From: Hevea brasiliensis
Lineage: Eukaryota; Streptophyta; Magnoliopsida; Malpighiales; Euphorbiaceae
Assembly (NCBI RefSeq): GCF_030052815.1
Contig: NC_079493.1
Coordinates: 60,326,691 to 60,390,690 of the forward strand
DNA: 64,000 bases
Direction of reading: 5' to 3'
Shown: positions 33,675-45,910 of the stretch, piece after piece
Numbering within the stretch: the first letter of the stretch is position 1
Layout of the letters: each line of letters begins with the position of its first letter
Translations under genes and position numbers: made by a program
Notes under the pieces: generated by a model
The model's input: only the letters and a program-made list of their open reading frames with translations
Told to the model about the DNA's origin: nothing
The model's database searches: none

Positions 33675-36600
33675 TGTCACACCTTACCCCTCTGTAAGGC
33701 ATAACATGATCCCATAGAATACCTAATGAACTATCGAACCTCACCTACCGATAACTCATTAAGCATCCTGCAAAGGATTTTAAAACAATTTTCTTACTTT
33801 TATAAGTGGTGAGCATTTTCTAATAGGTATTAAAATCATTAATCGGAAGATTTAAAACTAGTAAAAATTTTTGTCCCATTTTATTTTTCCGTAAATTTTA
33901 TAGAAATTTCGGATGAGTGTCGTCTGTATTTTGAGAAAACAGTTCTTTAAATACCTGTAAAAAACACTTTCAATTATTTATCTTAACCACTTCTTCAAAT
34001 TCACAATCATCCCAATCAATTTCAACATCATTTATCAATCTCCAAAAATTCAAATCCACAATTTCCAATATTCAACAATCATCAAAATATAATTAATTAA
34101 TTTCATTCAATTTAAAACAAAATACTTCCATTTTTAAATCACTCCATTTGGAGTTTTGTAGCTCAAGTTATAGCCATTTGAATCATGGCTGCCGGATTGG
34201 ACTTAACCAGATTACAGGTACCAAACTGTTCGCGTTTTAGGTCACCAAATTTGGGTGGCTAAATGACTTGGTTAAGGGCATAATTTGGGTTTGTGTTCTT
34301 CGTGAAAGTTTTAGGTCTACATCTCAGCTATCCACTAGTAAAATTTCAGGTCATTTGGACCTGTCTAGCCCAAGTTGTGGCCAAATGAACAGACACTGTT
34401 CATTTGGTCTTTTTATACAGGTCAGACTGCATAAGTCCGAATTTGGTCAATTTGTTCACTAGGTTTTGGTCACTTTTTGGGCATGATTCCTCCTAAATGA
34501 AAATTGTGTTATTTTGTGTCTAGTTTCATTCTCAATTAGCCTCACACCAATTGGACTTGTAAATTTTTAGTTTTGGTCCCTGAAAGGGACCTTAGTCCTG
34601 CTGCTTGCAGCATGACCCTAAGCAATCCGAATTTGCATTTAGTTCCAACACTTCTAACATACTCCAATTGGTCACAAATAACCATTTCTCATCTCAAACC
34701 AAGTCCAACACACCATTTAACACATTCTCACATTTTTATCTCTAAAACCCTAGATGCCAGAACCCTAGTTCATGCCATTTGTTGCATTTAACTAATTAAA
34801 CACCTATACACATGCTTCCTTAACTCATTCAAGCTTACCTACTCTACTAATTCAATTAAAACACATGTATACACCCATCAAACCCTAGCTGGCTGAAATT
34901 TACATATGGTCCCTCAATAAAAATTTTCTTTTTATTTAAAGTTTATCCAACTAAAAACACATGTATTAAACTCAAAATTCCAAAGTAAATAGCTTACCTC
35001 AACTTTGATTTCAATAACCCAATTTCTTCTTTCTTTTCTTCTTTCTTTCTCGCTCAATCTCCTCTTCTAGTTGCCAAAACAAGTTTTAACTATGGTGAGT
35101 AATTTTTCTATGGTGATGTTTTTAGTTTCTTAAGCTCAAAGATGAGCTTTAATGGTGATTTGGTGAGGGAGAGTTGAGGGAGAAGTGGGGCGGCACATGT
35201 TAGTAGTATGCCCTAGAGCATATCATTTAGTATGTATCTTGTATATATTTTTATTAATAAAAGGCATTTCCACTTTTCCGTGTACATAATATATTTATGT
35301 GTAATAGAAAAGGTCCATTGATATTTTGTTAGAAATATTATTCTTAAGTTGTTAAGAATATGAGTGACAATATTTCTAGCACAAAGTATCATAAATAGGT
35401 TCACAATCGAGGATACTTCATAATAAGGACATGACTTATCCAGAAAGATTGTATTCATGTTTGTTCCGAAGTTATTTATATGAGATATAAATAAGATGGA
35501 ATGGTGAGTCTCATGCCATATGACAAACATGATAGGCACTTATAAATGATAAGTAGGCCGAACCAGTGACACTTATGACAAGCACATGGAGTTTACTCTT
35601 GTCAATGTTTTGTCATAAATCATATCAGTGCATATAATCTTTAGACCTGAGATAGCACAGTTATCTTGTATATAGGTAGTTTGAGTTTGATCTTTGCTTT
35701 CATACATGCATGTATGGGTATATGGGCATGTGTTAGCTCCTACTAGTTATATATGGAGGTAGGTGTTGATCAAGATGGAATCTGTTCCTCTAAGTAAATA
35801 GAGATAAAATCCTATGTTCATTTAATTGTTCTTGATGTTTCAAGTTCTGGCCAGACAGATAGATTTATTCGAAAAGAGTTTACGATGAGAAAATCTTTTA
35901 ATCAAGAACTGGAATTAAAAGAGAACATAATATTCATAGCAAATGGAGTTTGACATAAACCATGACTCTAGCTTGAGTTGGGATTTTTATGTGAGAGATT
36001 CTAGTGCGTGGTAACATATGATTATAGGTTCATTTAAGGTAAACCTTATTACTAATTGGGTGGCCATGACATGCTATGCTAGGTGTTAACCATGGTCTAT
36101 GAGGTTCATAAAATGATTTAGAGAAATCATTTATGGTAAGAAAGAGTTCTGATGATATTAAGAGTTGATATCATGTCTCATTGCCAATTAGTGATGAGCC
36201 TAGTAAGTCACACACGTATACAAGTTATCACCTATTTAAATATGATTTAATTAATTAATTAAAGAGTTTAATTGATTAATTAAATAGGTTTGGTTTGCAA
36301 TTAAATTGCAAAGTCCCTAGCATGACTTGAAATCAAATCTAGATTATTGGATGTATAATATAAGTTAAATTTATATTTAAAGTGTTTAAATATGAATTTA
36401 ATTAATGAGAAATTAATTAATAGAGATTAATTAATTAATTTATATTTGATATAAATTAATTAGAAGAAGAAAAATAATTATTTTGGGTTGAGAACTCAAA
36501 ATTAAGACACTGGGGCATTTTGGTCATTTTGCAGTGTGACACGTGGCACCATGAGATGGTGACACATGGCATAACACATAAGCTTGCCAAATGTTTTTTA

Positions 36601-37996
36601 ATCATGTAAGATGATTAAAATCAAGATTAAATATAGGTTTGACACTTGGCACAATGTGATTGGGTCACTTAAACCTAGAGCTAATCAAAGGGTGACATGT
36701 GGCAAGGGTTTAATGTGTTAACCTAGCTATTTAAGTGTTGTTATGAGAAAATAAAATACAACCAGCAGCCACACTCCTTTGTCACGCCACTTTGAGGGTT
36801 TTCTTCTCTTCTTCTTCATCTCTCATCAATTCAAAGAGATTAGCCATCAATCTCTTGAATTAAGAACACTAGAAATTGTTTCTAGTGTCCTGTTTACATC
36901 TTTAATCTCTTAAAAGGCAGAACTTGATTTTCTAATTAATAGAAAAAGCTTTAGAAGCTATTCAAGGGCTTCCATAGGTGTTCTTGGTGTGGACAAGCTA
37001 GAGGGACAACATCTGGTGTCCTGAAGACGAATCTCAAAGGCGCAGACATTGCGGTGCATCAAGAGGTTAGTGTAATCGTTCTTGATTTAATCTAGGGTTC
37101 TAAAATTAATCTGATTAATTTTAAAATCTTAAATGGCAAATACAGATCCAAAAACATATTAAAAGAGTTTTAATATGTTGTTTATCATTGAAATCAAATA
37201 GATAAAAATAAATCTTGCATGATGCATATGACCCTAGGTGAAAATTTTTGAATTCAATGGTATAAACTTGTGTTTTTCACGCTTCCGTTCCTTCAGCACA
37301 TTGATGAAGAAGATGACTTTTTGTTTTTTTTTTAATTTTCTTTTATGAGTTTTTATCCTCTTAGATGACCAAAATTATCCAAATTTTGTTTCTTTTTAAT
37401 TAGTGTTTATTACATCATGCATGATGTCATGCATGATGTCACCAATTTTCACTTTTCCTTTTTCTTTTTTTTTTCTATTTATTTTTCTATTAGTTCTTTA
37501 TTTTAATTCTCGATTTTGAATTTTTCTTTTCTCCGATTTTATTTGACAGTTAGGTCAGGAGTCAGCTATCGGGGTCAATTGACCAAATTGCCCCTCATCG
37601 GTTTGATCCGGTTTGCAAATAATTCAATATTTCTTCTGGCTCCCTAACCTAATTATTTGACTGGGTTCACAGTTCTTTTTCGTGATTTTCTCTTTACCAC
37701 TATGTTCACAATAGTCCTTAGGATCGTGGTGTCATATTTTACGGTTTGAAATTTGAGTTTAAATCGACTTCGCAATTCTTCCCGAGAAGGTCACCCATCG
37801 CTGTGACTCTCGGCTCGTTTAACTTGTTATGTTCTGTTTTTCTTATTTATACTTAACTAATTGACAATTACTAATTATTTATGTTCAGGGCTCATTTAGT
37901 TGTCTTAGTTTTGGTTCTAATCCCCTTAATTATCTAGACCAATACCGATCACTGGAATAATGAAATATACCAGGCTATGCAAATAAGGGTGTTACA
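33675..37996 (-). repeat. B1 3' LTR with internal deletion and nested solo C LTR
   Basis: The B parts are 33675-35197 and 37301-37996, about 2.2 kb in total, against 3.36 kb in the 5' LTR. The difference is one deletion of about 1.13 kb at about 34134, matching 46371-47500 of the other LTR. The deleted segment included the hairpin pair. Confidence 0.87.
35198..37295 (+). repeat. Solo LTR of copia family C (in B1 3' LTR)
   Basis: It runs TGTTAGTAG to CCTTCA and is flanked by GCACA (35193-35197 and 37296-37300). The unfilled site is in the window in the B1 5' LTR at about 48566. Hairpins at 36828-36861 and 36866-36888 match the other solo copy. Confidence 0.95.
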
Positions 37997-38020
37997 ATTC
38001 ACTTGTAACACCCTTAAAAT
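37997..38020 (-). other. B1 altered polypurine tract region
   Basis: On the minus strand the segment before the 3' LTR reads AAGGGTGTTACAAGTGAAT where B0 has AAGGGGGGGAGAAT. The purine run is interrupted by LTR-like GGGTGTTACA. Plus-strand priming here would be poor. Confidence 0.6.
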
Positions 38021-38039
38021 AAATTTCGTCTCGAAATTT

Positions 38040-38860
38040 TACCTGGTATCAATCTCTAAACAGCTGTGAGTGATGTCTCCTCATGTCCTCCTCTCGTTTC
38101 CAAGTAGCCTCCTGGCCCGAATGGATGGTTCCACAGCACCTTCACCAATGGTATTTGCTTGTTTCGTAACTGCTTCACCTCATAAGCCAGAATCTTTATG
38201 GGTTCTTCCTCATATGTGAGGTTTGGATTCACTTCAATTTCTTCTATCGGTAGTACATGAGATGGGTCTGATCGATACCTCCTCATCATAGACATATGGA
38301 AGATGTTATGTATCTTCTCCAACTTTGGAGGTAGCGCCAAACGATATGCCAAAGGACCCATTCTTTCCAGAACCTCATATGGCCCAATGAAACGAGGACT
38401 CAATTTCCCCTTTCTGCCAAATGTCATGATTTTCTTCTAAGGAGAAACCTTGAGGAATACTTTCTCACCCACTGCATACTCAATATCTCTTCTCTTTAAA
38501 TCAATGTAGGACTTCTGACGGTCTGACGCAGTCTTAAGTCTATCTCTGATCACCCTGATCTTCTCCTCGGTCTGCTGAACAATTTCGAGCCCAATCATCT
38601 TCCTTTCACCCATGTCATCCCAACAGAATGGGTTCTACATTTTCTGCCATACAAAGCTTCATATGGAGGCATCCCAATGCTTGATTGGTAACTGTTGTTG
38701 TAAGCAAACTCAATCAAAGGCAAGTGTGTGTCCCAACTGCCCTCAAACTCAATCACACAAGCCTGTAGCATGTCCTCCAAGATCTAAATTACCCTCTTAG
38801 ATTGGCCATCTATCTGTGGGTGGAATGTCATGCTGAAGTTCAATTTAGTTCCTAGGGCTC
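38040..38860 (-). pseudogene. pol: B1 integrase C-terminus and chromodomain-like tail
   Basis: Two open pieces are at 38780-38595 ([20 protein letters not shown]) and 38427-38056 ([15 protein letters not shown], then [15 protein letters not shown]). They continue the integrase of the upstream segment after a stop at 38874. The tail resembles the chromodomain-type end of Tekay/Del integrases, thought to steer insertion to heterochromatin. A stop sits at the position where B0 has SPW. The last 25 codons are frame-shifted relative to A1 and B0. Confidence 0.82.
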
Positions 38861-38873
38861 TCTGAAGACTACC

Positions 38874-39992
38874 CTAGAATCTAGAAGTGAACCTAGGATC
38901 TCTGTCAGATACGATGGATACTGGCACTCCATGTAGTCTCACAATCTCATCTATATATAACTTGGCCAATCTTTCTAAACTATAGTCCATCCAAACTGGC
39001 AGAAAATGAGCAGACTTGGTTAGTCTGTCAACAATGATCCAAACTGCATCATGACTCTTCTGTGTCTTCGGAAGTCCCATCAGAAAATCCATTGTTATTC
39101 TCTCCCATTTCCATTCCGGTACTAGTAGTGGATGTAACAACCCAGCGAGTACTTGATGCTCTGCCTTCACTTGCTGACAAGTTAGGCATTTGGAAACAAA
39201 CTCTGCCACATCTCTTTTCATACCCATCCACCAGTAATGCTCCTTTAGCCCTCTATACATTTTTGTGCCACCAGGGTGCATAGCAAAAGGAGACTCATGT
39301 GTTTCCTTCAAAATGATCTGTCTCAAATCAACATCATTAGGAACACACATTCTACCCTGGTGTAGCAATAGACCATCAACTCTTACTGAGAATTTTGGTT
39401 TCTTGCCCTGCTGGACTTCTTCTAACAATTTCTGATACTTCTGATCATTCTGAGCTGCCATTCTGATCTGATCAATCAACACTAGTTGTACATGCCATGC
39501 AACTGTTGTCTGCCCCTCATCATTAATCTCTAAGCTAGCATGTAATAATCTCATCTCATGTACCATAAACAAAGGAGTAACCCGTAGACTTGCCATAGTC
39601 TTGCGACTTAAGGCAGCAAACACCACATTTGCTTTCCCTGGCTGATAGTCTATCAAACAATCATAGTCTTTTATGAACTCTAACCATCTCCTCTGTTTCA
39701 AACTCAACTCATTCTGAGTGCCCAAATACTTCAAACTCTTATGATTTGTGTAGATGTAGTACTTTGCCCCATACAAATAGTGTCTCCGGATCTTAAGAGC
39801 AAACACTATAGCTATAAGCTCCAAGTCATGTGTCGGATAGTTCCTCTCATGCGGTTTTAGCTGGCATGATGCATAGGCAATGACATTTTGATCTTGTATC
39901 AAGATACAGCCTAACCCATTATGAGAAGCATCACTATAAACTGTATATTCTTTACTCGGTGTAGGTAAAGTCAGGACTGGAGCCTTAGTCAA
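38874..39992 (-). pseudogene. pol: B1 pol middle: RNase H and integrase N-terminal half
   Basis: An open stretch of 372 codons. RNase H starts at [14 protein letters not shown] (catalytic Asp) with [10 protein letters not shown] further on. The spacer includes [20 protein letters not shown]. The HHCC zinc domain has HPGGTKMY and [12 protein letters not shown]. The core begins at [10 protein letters not shown] and [10 protein letters not shown], and the stretch stops in RDPRFTSRF at a TAG codon. It is separated from RT by a single stop at 40017. The same TAG in TSRF occurs in B0 at 6325. Confidence 0.88.
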
Positions 39993-40016
39993 ACACCTCT
40001 TTAATTCATCAAAACT

Positions 40017-41465
40017 TCATTGGCATTTATCCGTCCACTGAAATTTCACATCTTTCATAAGCAGCTTGGTCAATGGAGATGCTAACATTGAAAATCCCTT
40101 CATAAATCGACGATAGTATCTAGCTAACCCCAGAAAACTGTGAATCTCCGTGATATTTCTGGGTGGCCTCCAATTAAGGACAGCTTCTATCTTACTTGGA
40201 TCAACCTTGATGCCCTTTACCGATACTACATGCCCTAAGAAAGATATTTCTTTCAGCCAAAATTCACATTTTGACAATTTAGCGTATAGCTGTTTCTCCC
40301 TCAAAGTCTGCAGTACAATCCGCAGATATCTATCATGCTCTTCTGCACTCCTCAAATAGACCAATATATCATCTATGAATACCACAACAAACTGATTGAG
40401 GTATGGTCTGAAGATAGTGTTCATCAGATCCATAAAAGCAGCTGGAGCATTAGTTAACCCGAATGGCATGATCAAGAACTCATAATGGCCATAATAGGTT
40501 CTGAAGGCAGTTTTAGGAATACTCTGCTCTTGTACTTTCAGCTGATAATAACCTAATCTCAGGTCAATTTTGGAGAGCACAGCTGCACCCCTCAATTGAT
40601 CAAACAAGTCATTAATGCGCGGCAATGGATATCTATTCTTTATTTTCACCTTATTCAACTGCCGATAGTCAATACATAAGCGGAGAGTGCCATCTTTCTT
40701 CTTAACAAACAACACTGGTGCTCCCCAAGGTGACACACTGGGGCGAATAAAGCCCTTGTCAAGTAGCTCTTGCAACTGCACTTTCAACTCTTTCAATTCT
40801 GCAGGTGCTATTCTATATGGTATTATGGAGATTGGGTCCATACTAGGCATAATATCAATCTCAAACTGCACCTCTCTTTCTGGTGGTAATCCTGACAATT
40901 CATCAGGAAACACATTCGGAAAGTCACATACAATAGGGATGTCCTTCAGTGCTGGACTCCCCACTTGGATGTCTATCACATGTGCCAAGTATGCTTCACA
41001 CCCCTTTCTGATCATCCTTCTGGCTAGTGCAGCCGAAATAATGTTTGATGGCAGTAAATGCCTATCCCCATGTATTACCACATCACCGTACATAGGGAGA
41101 CCAAAAGTGACTATCTTCAGTCTACAGTCAATCATGGCGTGATGCCTGGCTAACCAATCCATGCCTAAGATAATATCATAATCTCTGAAGGGAATTTCAA
41201 TCAAATCTGACAGAAAAACATGTCCTTGGATTACCAAAGGACAGTCTCTATAGATTCTGTTGACCCGAACTTCTTGTCCTAACAGACTAGTTACTAGCAC
41301 CTCAAAACCCATTTTGACACACAGAACAGCTAGTGAACTGACTATGCTAGCACTAACATATGAGTGGGTTGAACCCGGATCAAACAGCACAAATACATCT
41401 TGATCAAAGATAGAGAATGTACCAGCTACAACATCAAAAGTCTCAGCCTCTTCTCGCTGTCTCAT
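40017..41465 (-). pseudogene. pol: B1 pol N-terminal: protease and reverse transcriptase
   Basis: An open stretch of 482 codons. The aspartic protease motif [10 protein letters not shown] is at residues 28-37. [13 protein letters not shown] follows. RT starts at about residue 215 with [17 protein letters not shown] and [20 protein letters not shown]. The catalytic box is [10 protein letters not shown] at about residue 360. Connection to RNase H is cut by the stop at 40017. All catalytic residues of PR and RT that I can identify are present, so this is the best preserved B enzyme in the window. Confidence 0.88.
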
Positions 41466-41897
41466 TATATAAACCCTTGCTGAAGCACTTCCTTATCTTT
41501 GGTGACCAACGATTACCACATTTGCTGAAGCAGTGCCTCTACCTCTGCCTCTTCCTCTGCCAACTGATTGTGAACCTCTAGGAGCAGGACTTTGAATAGA
41601 TCCTTCGGCAGTAGTAGGAGCTGGACCGAATCTAGGAGCACTAGTGCAGTCTTTAGCTAAATGGATCTTGCCTCCACAGTTAAAGCAGGCTCCTGTTGCT
41701 CAATAGCATTCTCCCCCATGAATCTTGCCACAAGTCTCACAGAGGCAGGCAGGATATGAACCCTTGCTCGACTATTAACCAAACCTAGGGGGTCTCTATC
41801 CAGAGAATCTGCCCCTTCCAAATCTTCCACCTCGACCTCTGCTAGGTCCACCAAATTTCTTCTTCTTTCTAGAGGTACCACTAGAACTTGGCTCTAC
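41466..41897 (-). pseudogene. gag: B1 gag C-terminus with zinc knuckles (broken)
   Basis: Two CCHC-like motifs are visible on the minus strand at about 41750-41650 (CETCGKIHGGEC and CFNCGGKIHLAKDC), in a frame different from the 74-codon open stretch at 41881-41657. Frameshifts and a stop separate them. The region directly follows the solo A LTR that cuts gag. Confidence 0.7.
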
Positions 41898-44800
41898 TGT
41901 GACAACCCCTTACCCGGCTACAGTGTAGCCGAGCAAGTTATGCCACTCAGTGTGCCAGAGCACCAATTTATGTTTCTTTTACAATTTATCCCTTTATAAT
42001 TCATTTATTTTCAATTTTGATAAATCTGAATTTATCCGCAAATTTTATAGAAAATCCGGCCGAGTGCCGGCTGTAAATTGGAAAAACAGTTATTCTGAAC
42101 CTGTTTAAAAACACTTCCAAAATAATTTCCAAATCCAAACTCCATTATACACATTCAACTCAATCTCAAATCATAATACTATTTTCAAAACTTTTCTGTT
42201 CACTTCATCATTTGAAGCATATTCACAATAATTCTTAACATTTCATTTTTTTCAACATACATAATGCAGAAAACCTCAATAATATGAAATTTCATATATT
42301 TACATTAATATATAATTACAGGAGTTTATAATTACAATCCAAACCAATACAAAATGCAAAATACAAAAGGGCCACCTATAGTCCTAATGTCCTACCATAT
42401 GCAGTGCAGATGTGAGGTAACTCTGGACTCCTGATGCAGCTCTGAAGACTCACCCCGTCTGATGTCTGCTGGGCTCCCCAGCTAGGTCTCCAGTACCTGC
42501 GCATGGCAAAAGCGATGCGCTAAGCAATTCTGCTTAGTGGTGACAATATAAAATAAAATAAAATATGATAAAACAAAGATGCAGAATGTGTGTTTACAAT
42601 TTTTGGTAGACTTAACTTCTGATATTATTTGCATTATTATTCAATTAAAATTTTGGTAAGGTTCTTCAACATTGCTCGAGTAACCCATACTAATTGACTG
42701 GACTGGATAAACGGGTAAACTGGCACTAGGTACTAAGTACCTCGGACCATCACAACATCGGTCACATTGTGCCTCCCGGTGTGCAACAGAACAACTAATA
42801 AGCTGTAATAATTATCAGGGTTAAAACCCAAGTATATCAACTCAAATAACATAGCCAAAGGCTATTATGTCACAGAATGGCATGGGAATCCATGAAACAC
42901 AGAATGGCATGAACCATATGTAGTACTGCTAACAGAACCCTATTGGCATGCCAAGCTATCCAAACCAATCTTGTTAGGTATACTAGGGCATTTTACACTT
43001 TTAAGTTTCACAATTTTTGAATTTCAAGTTTTGGTGTTACTATTCACTTCATTAGTTAACCAAAATATTGACTTTTACATAAGCAATAGGTACATTGGTT
43101 CTAATATCACCAACATACCACATTTTGCATTTTAAACATGTTGGTTTTGGTTGCCAAAACCATTTCTAAGCTTAATATTAATTGAGCAGAATTTTCAATT
43201 TTCATATCTTATTTTTACTGTTCCATTGGTCAATTTTGCAGTGGGAATTTGGAAAAATGATCAACATGAAAGTTATTCCTTATTTTGTCTAGTTAAATTT
43301 CCTTTTTTGAATCACTCCATTTGGAGTTTTGTAGCTCAAGTTATGGTCCAAAAACCAAAACTGGCCAGATTGAAATTTTTCCAAACTGACCATATCTATG
43401 GTGCAGTGAATAGTAACTGTAACTCACTTGTTGGATAGGTTATAGTCATAATTTGGGTTAGGTTCCTTCATGACAGTTGTTGTTCTATATCTCAGCTTGT
43501 TGCTGGTAAAATTTCAAGTCAATTGGACCTTTCTACATTGAGTTATGGCCAAATGAACAATCACTGTTCATTTGGTCATTCTGCAGAAATAGACTGCAGG
43601 ACACCCGGCTGGTTTCTTCACCAAAGTTGTGCCATTATGTGTTTAGTTTCATGTCCAATTGGCCTTGCACCAATTAAACCTCTACAATTTAAGTTATGGG
43701 TACCCAAACCTACTGGACTCAAGTCCAATTCTGCAGGTCACTCCATTCTGCAGGTCACTTTCATGGCAGCCACACTAAACCCAATCCCATCACTCAACAT
43801 ACTTCATTTTTAATTTAAACAAAACTAAATGGTCACTAATTGACCATTAAAACCTATTTTCATCATCACATGGTCAAAATCCCATTTTTCCACCCAAACC
43901 CTAACTCACACATTACCCTTCATGCATTTTCATTGCATTTCTTCAATTCACTTAGTAAATACATATTATGGGCAGCCATGATAGTCTTTTAATTTCATTA
44001 AACTCAACACAATCAAACCCTAACCATGGCTACCAAAAATCTAAGGTTTCCATCCCAATGGTATTCAATAATTTTTCTTTGCAATTTGCATATATTCAAA
44101 GTTCTTAACATGAATTTAAAGAAAAATTCATGGTTGGGTCACTAACCTCAAAGGAGAGAGATTTTCCCACTTGCTAAAGCTCTTGTTTTCCTCTTCTTTT
44201 TGCTCCCAAAAGAATCAAAAAGGTGTAAGAGCAAGTTTTTGTGTTGAGAAATTTAAGTTTTAATGGATAGAAACCCAAGAAATCAAGCTTGGGTAAAGCT
44301 TGGTTATGGAGGGCAATGGTGAAGGTTTTACGTCAAGGAGAAGAAGAGAGAAGAGGTCTGATTTTTCTTCTTCACTTTCTGCCCATTTAGTCTCTTTTAT
44401 ATACCTTAGTGACATGTGTCAACACTTGATTGGGTTGGAGACTTTTAATGACATCCTTATGATGTCATAATTTCAATTTCGTTCATTTTTCCATCCTTTT
44501 TTTGTCCAATTAATTTCAATTAAATTTTTAACAACATTTAATCATATTTTATGTTATATAAATTATTTATTTAACTGGACAAGTTGGCCTAAAAATCATC
44601 TCTGAAGACGAAATGACTAAAATGCCCTCCGTTTGGCTTAACGGGCCAAAATTGTCTTTACCGATTTAAAATTTTTTCTAAGTATTTTCTTGGCATTCTA
44701 ATGCTATAAGAACCTCAATGACCCTTCTCTGGAGTCCCAAAATTTATTTTATAATTTTTCCTAAATTTTTTTCTTATTAATTATTTGAGTTAATTTTTAG

Positions 44801-44906
44801 TTCCTCACTTTAGTTTAAATATTTTTCCGAACGTTCTCGCTGTCCAGATCAACACTGGTCACCAGAACAGTAGACTGGACCGACTAGCTAAAATGAGGAT
44901 GTTACA
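41898..44906 (-). repeat. Solo LTR of gypsy family A (in B1 gag)
   Basis: Plus strand TGTGACAACCCC...GATGTTACA, 3.0 kb, flanked by TCTAC on both sides (41893-41897 and 44907-44911). Hairpin pair at 42499-42537, palindrome near 43550. It is more diverged from A1 than A0 is, so it is probably an older subfamily. Confidence 0.93.
42499..42537 (-). other. Tandem hairpin pair in solo A LTR
   Basis: Stem 1 is CTAAGCA/TGCTTAG. Stem 2 is GCGCAT and GC pairing with GC and ATGCGC around AAAA. It is the most stable-looking example in the window. Confidence 0.65.
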
Positions 44907-44911
44907 TCTAC

Positions 44912-45721
44912 TGACTTTTCCTCCTTATCTTTTTCTGATTTCTCAGCTTTCTCTGATTTTTCCTTTACTGGGTTCGCTTCTGTTTCAATTCTCTCCAACT
45001 CAAGTGCTTCAGAAATAAGTTCTGAAAAATTGCTGTGTCTGAATCTCACTACTTGCATCCTCAAACTAGGCTTCAAACCCGTCTCAAATCTCTTGCACCT
45101 TGCCTTGCTGGTGGAAAGGAGACTCCCAGCATAGTGGCTTAAGCGGGAGAACTCTCTCTCATATTCTACCACTGTTCTGTTGCCTTGTTTTAGACTCAGA
45201 AATTCTTGTTACTTTTGATCCACATATGCGTTTGGGACGTATTTTTATCTGAATTCTCTTATGAAGTCATCCCAGGTCAGTACTGGTGGTTCAGCCAAAC
45301 TGTGGGAAATGGTCTTCTACCAATCATACGCATCCCCTTGCAATAGTGACATAGAATATTCAAACTTCAACTCATCTAGGCAGTGCAGCTTCTTACACAC
45401 TCTATCCATCCTTTCAAGCCATTGCTCTGCGTCTAAAGGGTCCACTGTACCCTTAAACTCTATAGCCTCATACTTTAATAACTTGTCATACTGTCTGGCT
45501 AGAGGCAGTGGTTGTACCACAAATGTTTGGGTTGGAGCTTGAGCAGGCATACCCCCAACCATTTATTGAAACATCGTAGCCATCTGCTGTGCGAACTGTG
45601 TAGGAAACTGCAGCATTTGTGGAGCTAGTACTACTGATCCACTGACATTTTCTAGAGTTGGGGCTTCCCCTTGTGCCTCAGCTTCAACAAATTGCTCAAC
45701 TGAGCTATCCCTTTCTTCCAT
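44912..45721 (-). pseudogene. gag: B1 gag N-terminal and core
   Basis: The start codon at 45721 (MEERDSSVEQF) lies about 170 bases inside the primer site. Open pieces are at 45562-45317 (AIEFKGTVDPLDAEQWLERM, LLQGDAYDW) and 45172-44888 (VEYEREFSRLSHYAGSLL, CKRFETGLKPSLRMQVVRF), a typical retrotransposon-gag domain. A lysine/glutamate-rich segment (KSEKAEKSEKDKEEK) follows. It is broken by a stop and a frameshift between the pieces and by the solo LTR at 44906. Confidence 0.82.
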
Positions 45722-45889
45722 ATCAATCTGAAGTTAGGGAATCTCCTGAACAAATAACACAAGGAGATTTCCCTCTGTTAGTTCATATTTATGATGTAAT
45801 GCACTGTATGTAACAAATAAGGATATTGAGCAGTTGTACTTAACAAAGAAAAGGCACAAATTCATTGGTTAAAACATACTTCAAAAATT

Positions 45890-45902
45890 TGCTCTGATAC
45901 CA
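45890..45902 (-). other. B1 primer-binding site (initiator tRNA-Met)
   Basis: TGGTATCAGAGCA on the minus strand, eight bases inside the LTR boundary at 45911. Confidence 0.85.
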
Positions 45903-45910
45903 CTAAAACA

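Noticed and set aside
40017..41465. Intact host or viral polymerase gene
   Set aside because: It is flanked by LTRs with target duplication, in gypsy order, and ends at a premature stop, so it is retrotransposon pol; the order and integrase also exclude a plant pararetrovirus.
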